A DNA stretch of 28,848 bases from Mariaggregatimicrobium sp964498785 (GTDB lineage: Bacteria > Zhuqueibacterota > Zhuqueibacteria > Thermofontimicrobiales > Thiofontviventaceae). The notes beneath the pieces were generated by a model, which searched no databases, was not told the origin of the DNA, and saw only the letters and a list, made by a program, of their open reading frames with translations. The stretch covers positions 1 through 28,848 of the forward strand of contig CAZCJL010000089.1 in assembly GCA_964498785.1 (NCBI GenBank), read 5' to 3'. Every line of letters starts with the position of its first letter. The first letter of the stretch is position 1. The position numbers and the translations under genes were made by a program. This document shows, piece after piece, positions 24,775 through 28,848 of this stretch.

Positions 24775-25187
24775 AATATCTTCTTGATACGAATATCATC
24801 TCTGCCATTATGAAAGGAAATGAACAGGTAAAAAGGAAAGCTCAAGAAATTATAATTGAAAATGGAGATATTTTTATCAATGGAATAACCTATTATGAAA
24901 TTAAAAGAGGTCTCTTAGCAGTTAATGCAAAAACAAAATTGCAACTATTTGACTTACTTTGCAAAGAATTTGGTTTGATATTGTTGGGCAATAAAGTGAT
25001 TTTTGACAGAGCATCAGAAATTTACTCAGACTTAAAAAACAAAGGACAGCTTATTGGAGATGCGGATATTTTAATCGCATCGATGGCTCAATCAATGAAC
25101 TTCATTTTGGTCTCAGATAATGTATCTCATTTTGAAAGAATTGAAGGATTGCGGCTTGAAAATTGGCTTATCCGAAACCCGGAGTAA
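24771..25187 (+). CDS. vapC: VapC-type PIN-domain ribonuclease toxin
   Basis: A 138-residue PIN nuclease with the four acidic positions of active VapC toxins: D6 in LLDTN, E43 in YYEIKRG, D99 in GDADILIA (D97 also acidic) and D116 in LVSDN. VapC toxins are Mg-dependent endoribonucleases that cleave tRNA or rRNA and stop growth. The protein is full length for the family. It overlaps the preceding 116-residue gene by 4 nt (ATGA) and ends the operon. Base composition is strongly AT-rich: row 24841-24900 has 13 G+C in 60. No terminator hairpin was seen after the stop. Confidence 0.85.
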   Translation: MKYLLDTNIISAIMKGNEQVKRKAQEIIIENGDIFINGITYYEIKRGLLAVNAKTKLQLFDLLCKEFGLILLGNKVIFDRASEIYSDLKNKGQLIGDADILIASMAQSMNFILVSDNVSHFERIEGLRLENWLIRNPE

Positions 25188-25366
25188 ATAGTGAAGACGT
25201 TATTCAATAACAATCTTTTCTATTTAGATATTTGCCTTGCCAATTTAGTCTTGAGCGACCTCGAAGCCCCGCTGCCAAGGACAACAACGCTCAGTTTTAT
25301 CTTTTAGAACATCCCGACTCCATCGTGCTGGTACGTATTCAGTTTCTTAACCTAAAAAAGTCATCG

Positions 25367-25505
25367 CCACAGAGGCTCAGAGCACACAGAGTTTATATTT
25401 TCAAAACGTTACGCAAACAATAGTAACTGGAATTTTTCTAAACTCAGTTTGAAAAGTAATGTGCAAACAAGTTATTGTTTCTCTGTGACCTTTGTGCTTC
25501 TGTGG
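25367..25505. repeat. Fold-back repeat with 25-bp arms of CACAGAG type
   Basis: The left arm 25367-25391 (starting CCACAGAGGCTCAGAG) and right arm 25481-25505 (ending TTCTGTGG) are inverted copies matching at 20 of 25 positions. The interval has no gene. Purine-rich CACAGAG blocks of this kind look like dispersed intergenic repeats rather than regulatory sites of the flanking genes. The 63-codon ORF at 25232-25423 reads into this repeat and is not called. Confidence 0.6.
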
Positions 25506-25544
25506 TACGATTTGTGAATAATGCAGGCTAAAAAATAAAGCGTG

Positions 25545-25594
25545 ACCACGGATTCCACAGCTTTTGTATCTGCGAAATCTATGTAATCTGTGGT
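25545..25594. repeat. Second fold-back repeat with 16-bp arms
   Basis: ACCACGGATTCCACAG (25545-25560) and the complement of 25579-25594 (ACCACAGATTACATAG) match at 13 of 16 positions with an 18-bp loop. It lies 31 bp upstream of the GIY-YIG gene start and 40 bp after the CACAGAG fold-back. The two together fill most of the 438-bp gap 25188-25625, which otherwise holds no gene. Confidence 0.55.
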
Positions 25595-25625
25595 TCCGGA
25601 ACAGGATTGCAATTTTCATTTTAGA

Positions 25626-27086
25626 ATGATAGATAGCATTATGAAAGAAAAAATATACAAATATTTAGCAACCGTCAAATCACCGGTACCAACCACAGAT
25701 ATCCTGCAGCAATTTTTTAAGATAAATGCTGTTTCCCCGGAACAGGGTGAAAAAATCGTATCAGCACTATTAAAAAGCGATGACCGTTTCATCCGGGATA
25801 AAAATGATAACTGGACATTGAAAAGTTATGAATCTCACGCATTAAAGGATTTGAAATGTTCTTTTGCAGAGTGGGAATCAATCCGGCTCGGGAAGCGAAA
25901 AGAAGCGCCGCTATTTCTTGCGATATCAAAAAATTATGGAGAAAGCTTAACACAACCGGATATTTACATCATGGATATCACCCCGGAAACACGTCGCCTT
26001 GCAGAAAAGTATCGCGATGATCTGCTTGAACCGGGAACTGAGCTAAAATCGTTTTCACAACATGCAGCAACTATTTATCAAACATTGAATCAGACTGTGC
26101 TCGTTCATCTGAGGCCGTATCGAATTAAATCTGCACTCGATTATTTAATTCGTCTATCGACCGGCAATGATTTGAAATGGGATGCAGTTTCGTTATCTAC
26201 GCTATCCAGAAAGCTTTATCCTGAAATCAAGATTCGCTCAATCGAAGATGTCGCCATGTTTTTGAAAATCGATTTTATTGAGCCGCTCAATCTCCTAAAC
26301 AGACTTGACCTTTCAAAAAACATTTTTTCTCTGTTAATTGAAAAACTCTCTAAAACCGGAATCAATACGATGGATCAATTAAATGAATTTTTAGAAGCCA
26401 GCCAGCGATTGATTAATTTTGCTAATTTCGTTTTTGATGAAAAGTTCATCAAAAACCTGCCGCAACACCCCGGCGTGTACCTGATGAAAGATAAAGCCGG
26501 GGACATATTTTATGTTGGCAAAGCACGCAATTTGAAATCCAGGTTGATGAGCTATTTTGTGGAACGGTCGCAAGTTGAAGAGAAAATTGTGATGATCCAT
26601 GAGAGATTGTATGACATTGACATCGAGGGTGCTCCCAATGAAATCGACGCGCTGCTGACCGAATTTGACTATATCCGTCACCATAATCCGGTCATTAATA
26701 CGCAGATTCAGATTCATGAGACAGACGTGACTGAATTCCGCACCCGGCAACTCATTTTGTTTTTACCTTCACAAATTAATGATGAAATTACGATTTACCT
26801 GCTGAATGGAATGAATCGCGCCGGTTCTGTGACAATCCAACCGACGAACATTGACCGGACTGCTCTTCGGGAAGAAGCAAATAAAATATTTTATTCCGAA
26901 CACGCGTCCGAATCATTCATTGAGCCGGAGCAAATCGAAATCATCTGGCGCTGGCTTTCACGTAATCGTAAAGCAGTCAATTATATAGAAATGGATAAAA
27001 TTAGCGACCTCGACGATTGCACGCGTAAAATAACTCAAATGCTTGCAGATAATGAACTCCGCGTGCAGAAGATTTTTTATTATTAA
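25626..27086 (+). CDS. GIY-YIG nuclease fused to a degenerate DnaQ-like exonuclease domain
   Basis: About 486 residues from the chosen ATG (a second ATG at 25641 is possible; neither has a strong ribosome binding site). The N-terminus (~1-85) looks like a small helical/winged-helix region. Residues ~88-255 keep the outline of a DEDDh exonuclease: the strand and helix TVLVHLRPYRIKSALDYLIR sits where the HNxxFD motif belongs. The run VSLSTLSRKLYPEIKIRSIE matches the late TLxLARxLxP...SLDxLA stretch. The catalytic acids are not recognisable, so the domain is probably inactive. From 281 a UvrC/Cho-type GIY-YIG domain follows: HPGVYLMKD, FYVGKARNLKSR (R301), the catalytic Glu in ALLTE (E346) and the closing N358. 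The family acts on damaged or branched DNA. It converges with the transglutaminase gene, overlapping it by 4 nt at the 3' ends. Confidence 0.8.
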   Translation: MIDSIMKEKIYKYLATVKSPVPTTDILQQFFKINAVSPEQGEKIVSALLKSDDRFIRDKNDNWTLKSYESHALKDLKCSFAEWESIRLGKRKEAPLFLAISKNYGESLTQPDIYIMDITPETRRLAEKYRDDLLEPGTELKSFSQHAATIYQTLNQTVLVHLRPYRIKSALDYLIRLSTGNDLKWDAVSLSTLSRKLYPEIKIRSIEDVAMFLKIDFIEPLNLLNRLDLSKNIFSLLIEKLSKTGINTMDQLNEFLEASQRLINFANFVFDEKFIKNLPQHPGVYLMKDKAGDIFYVGKARNLKSRLMSYFVERSQVEEKIVMIHERLYDIDIEGAPNEIDALLTEFDYIRHHNPVINTQIQIHETDVTEFRTRQLILFLPSQINDEITIYLLNGMNRAGSVTIQPTNIDRTALREEANKIFYSEHASESFIEPEQIEIIWRWLSRNRKAVNYIEMDKISDLDDCTRKITQMLADNELRVQKIFYY

Positions 27087-28699
27087 TCTTTATTCAACGG
27101 AGACCACTCGCCATAATATTCCGTATAAACCCTGCATTTGCCTTTTGATTGCCATTTGTGGTTAAAATTATAGGTCCAGTCCATGTATTCCGAATCACCG
27201 CCGCCAGTTGTTGTGATGATGTACCGCCGGGAAATATTTCCGATTCCCGCCGCCTGATCCGCGGGTAATTTGCTATCGCCTTTATTGACATCAAACGGAA
27301 CCCAGCCGTAGTTGGGCAGATACACTTCACACCAGCGGTGAAATACCTCATCGAGACTGGCGTCGTCCCCTCTGCGGGATATGGCGCCAACATAGCGAGT
27401 CGGTAATCCGACTGCCCGGCTGAGTGCAATAAAGGAAAACGAATATTCGGAACAGGATGCAGTACCACGTTTTAGCACGGTCGGAGCAGTGTTCCAGCCG
27501 CCCACCGGTTTTAAATTATAGGAAAGATGATCGATCAGATAGTTGAATATTTTGCGGGCGATCCAGTATGGATTTTTCTCGTCGCCCACAATTTTTTGAG
27601 CGAGTTCCTGAATAAACGGATCGTTCACCATCAATTTTTTCCCATCGATTAAATATTGGTTTTTAATCTCATCGGGAATGTCCTTTAATGTGCCGCAGTT
27701 GCCCGGATCGATGAAATATTCTGCAGCCATCACCGTTGCATCAACTGTCATCACGGCTCGAAAGAAATTTCCCTGGTTCAGGTTTTCAAGATTATAATGC
27801 GCGAATTTTTGTCCCCACTTATCAGCAATAATTTCTGTGGGTTGCGGATCAAAGGACACCGGCTTTAATAATTTCTGATTCGGTCGGTCCACCGGGATAG
27901 CGATATATACATCGAGATTCGTAACGTTTCCGGGACCGTAATTTCTGAAATCAATAAAATTATAGAGCCTCTGGTCTGTGGCCTCTCGTTGATCGAGGAA
28001 TTTCTGATCATCAATACGAATTTGGTAGATGCGGTCCGATTCATAATCAATATTCCAGAGTGAACGACCATCCCATGCCAAACCACGGGCGTAGTTATCA
28101 GGCGAGTGTATCGCAGCCACGACTATTCCGCTTTCTGGACAGACACGGTAGATCATATCCAGACCCCGGTCGGTAATCCAGAGATATTTTCCGTCAAACG
28201 CAATTCCGTCCGGGTTTTTCGCGGGCGCCGGAAATTTTGTAATCATCATTCCGTCTTCAGGATCGATACTTAGTACAAGATCGAGCCGATCATCCACCAG
28301 CCATAAAACTTTGCCATCCCAACAAATATCTTTCGGAGAATTTGTATATGCTTCAATAATACGTTCGGCAACGCCGGTTTTTGGATTAATACGGTAAATT
28401 AACTTTTCCTTGTCATCGATGCACCAGAGATGCGAGCCATCCCAGGCCAGACCAGTCGGACTAAATCCCGGGGATTGTACGGTATTCAATACTTTGCCGG
28501 AACCCGGATCAATCTGATAAACCAGGTCTGTCTTTCGGTCGACCGACCACAATGCGGAGCCATCATAAGCCAGGCCGGTCGGGAAATGATCCGGTGCTGG
28601 AAATGATTTCAGGATCTCTCCGCTTTTTGAAAAAACTATCGTGGTAAGTGATAGAGACAGGATTAAAACGAGTGAAATTAGACAATAAAATTGTTTCAT
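27083..28699 (-). CDS. Secreted transglutaminase-like protein with N-terminal propeller repeats
   Basis: About 538 residues from the chosen start. A signal peptide (FYCLISLVLILSLSLTTIVF) is followed by about six propeller-like repeats of the form GLAYDGSALWSVDRKTDLVY (GLAWDGSHLWCIDD, DICWDGKVLWLVDD, GIAFDGKYLWITDR, GLAWDGRSLWNIDY). Then comes a transglutaminase core with its Cys-His-Asp triad: C416 in GTASCSEYSF, H454 in FHRWCEVYLP and D470 in WVPFDVN. Such secreted enzymes act as proteases, peptidases or cross-linkers; the substrate is unknown. An ATG at 28714 would add five residues, but the Shine-Dalgarno GAGGGAG overlaps those codons, so the ATG at 28699 (MKQFYC) is preferred. It has a good promoter at 28733-28761. 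No T9SS tail is present. Confidence 0.87.
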   Translation of the reverse strand: MKQFYCLISLVLILSLSLTTIVFSKSGEILKSFPAPDHFPTGLAYDGSALWSVDRKTDLVYQIDPGSGKVLNTVQSPGFSPTGLAWDGSHLWCIDDKEKLIYRINPKTGVAERIIEAYTNSPKDICWDGKVLWLVDDRLDLVLSIDPEDGMMITKFPAPAKNPDGIAFDGKYLWITDRGLDMIYRVCPESGIVVAAIHSPDNYARGLAWDGRSLWNIDYESDRIYQIRIDDQKFLDQREATDQRLYNFIDFRNYGPGNVTNLDVYIAIPVDRPNQKLLKPVSFDPQPTEIIADKWGQKFAHYNLENLNQGNFFRAVMTVDATVMAAEYFIDPGNCGTLKDIPDEIKNQYLIDGKKLMVNDPFIQELAQKIVGDEKNPYWIARKIFNYLIDHLSYNLKPVGGWNTAPTVLKRGTASCSEYSFSFIALSRAVGLPTRYVGAISRRGDDASLDEVFHRWCEVYLPNYGWVPFDVNKGDSKLPADQAAGIGNISRRYIITTTGGGDSEYMDWTYNFNHKWQSKGKCRVYTEYYGEWSPLNKD

Positions 28700-28732
28700 T
28701 TTCTCCCTCAACATGTTAGATTTTTTAATAAT

Positions 28733-28761
28733 AGTTTATTCATTTATTTCAATAATGTCAA
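28733..28761 (-). promoter_or_regulatory. Promoter of the transglutaminase gene
   Basis: On the minus strand TTGACA (28761-28756), 17 bp, TAAACT (28738-28733). The same -35 and spacing occur at the oxidoreductase gene, which is also followed by a GAGGGAG-type ribosome binding site. Confidence 0.55.
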
Positions 28762-28802
28762 GTTAAATCTTATACAATCTAAAATTTTAAAATAAAAAAT
28801 AT

Positions 28803-28848
28803 GTATCCATTCAATAATTGATGGTGTGCATCAAAGCTTTCGGATTCT
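28803..28848. repeat. Right arm of 46-bp perfect terminal inverted repeat
   Basis: This is the exact reverse complement of 10-55, ending flush with the window. It lies upstream of the transglutaminase promoter, while the left arm lies downstream of a gene, so a shared role as terminator or promoter is unlikely. The repeat is probably truncated by the end of the sequence. Confidence 0.95.

Noticed and set aside
25232..25423. 63-codon ORF after vapC
   Set aside because: It reads into the CACAGAG fold-back repeat, lacks a ribosome binding site and has no protein-like domain pattern.

Overview
The window looks like a metagenomic contig from a bacterium of the FCB group (Bacteroidota, Calditrichota, Marinimicrobia and relatives). 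The main evidence is the 985-residue Asp-box protein at 19694-22651, which ends in a textbook type IX secretion (T9SS) type A sorting domain (NYPNPFN...YNTLGQRV...G.Y). A decayed remnant of a second such domain sits at 19528-19647. Ribosome binding sites are of the AGGAGG type, and several genes share sigma70-like promoters of the form TTGAC(A/T)-N17-TAnnnT. The finer taxonomic assignment is inference. No rRNA, tRNA, CRISPR array, transposase or integrase was seen.

Layout. (a) 1-1721: a 46-bp arm of a perfect inverted repeat, then a leftward GMC-type FAD oxidoreductase with a clear promoter. (b) 1722-10763: a defence-rich block with a long AT-rich SIR2-domain protein (probable anti-phage NADase), a hicBA toxin-antitoxin pair, and a single-chain type ISP-like restriction-modification enzyme without a helicase. 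The enzyme gene is bracketed by two ~90% identical 134-bp direct repeats, each ending in a promoter. A decayed PIN-like fragment lies beside the right repeat. (c) 10764-15935: a 1723-residue RHS/YD-repeat protein whose modules are in circularly permuted order (repeats, core, variable tip, proline tract, N-terminal-type domain, repeats, abrupt end). (d) 16074-19647: a pRiA4b ORF-3-like protein, a frameshifted DUF6364 antitoxin pseudogene on the minus strand, a GH29 alpha-L-fucosidase, a SEC-C motif protein with a small overlapping ORF, and the decayed T9SS tail. (e) 19694-22651: the large secreted Asp-box protein, on the minus strand. (f) 23020-25187: an orphan Phd-type antitoxin, then a tightly overlapping four-gene operon (50-residue Phd-like ORF, TIGR04255 protein, 116-residue helical protein, VapC/PIN nuclease) behind a nested palindrome. 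(g) 25188-28848: two fold-back repeats, a GIY-YIG nuclease fused to an apparently dead DnaQ-like exonuclease domain, a convergent secreted propeller-transglutaminase, and the second arm of the terminal inverted repeat.

The chromosomal-looking genes (oxidoreductase, transglutaminase, Asp-box protein, fucosidase, RHS) are richer in GC. The SIR2 gene, the TIGR04255/VapC operon and the RHS tip are strongly AT-rich, as expected for horizontally acquired conflict genes. The best candidates for something undescribed are the TIGR04255-PIN operon, the direct-repeat-bounded restriction cassette, the permuted RHS gene and the SIR2 protein with its ~950-residue unrecognised C-terminal part.
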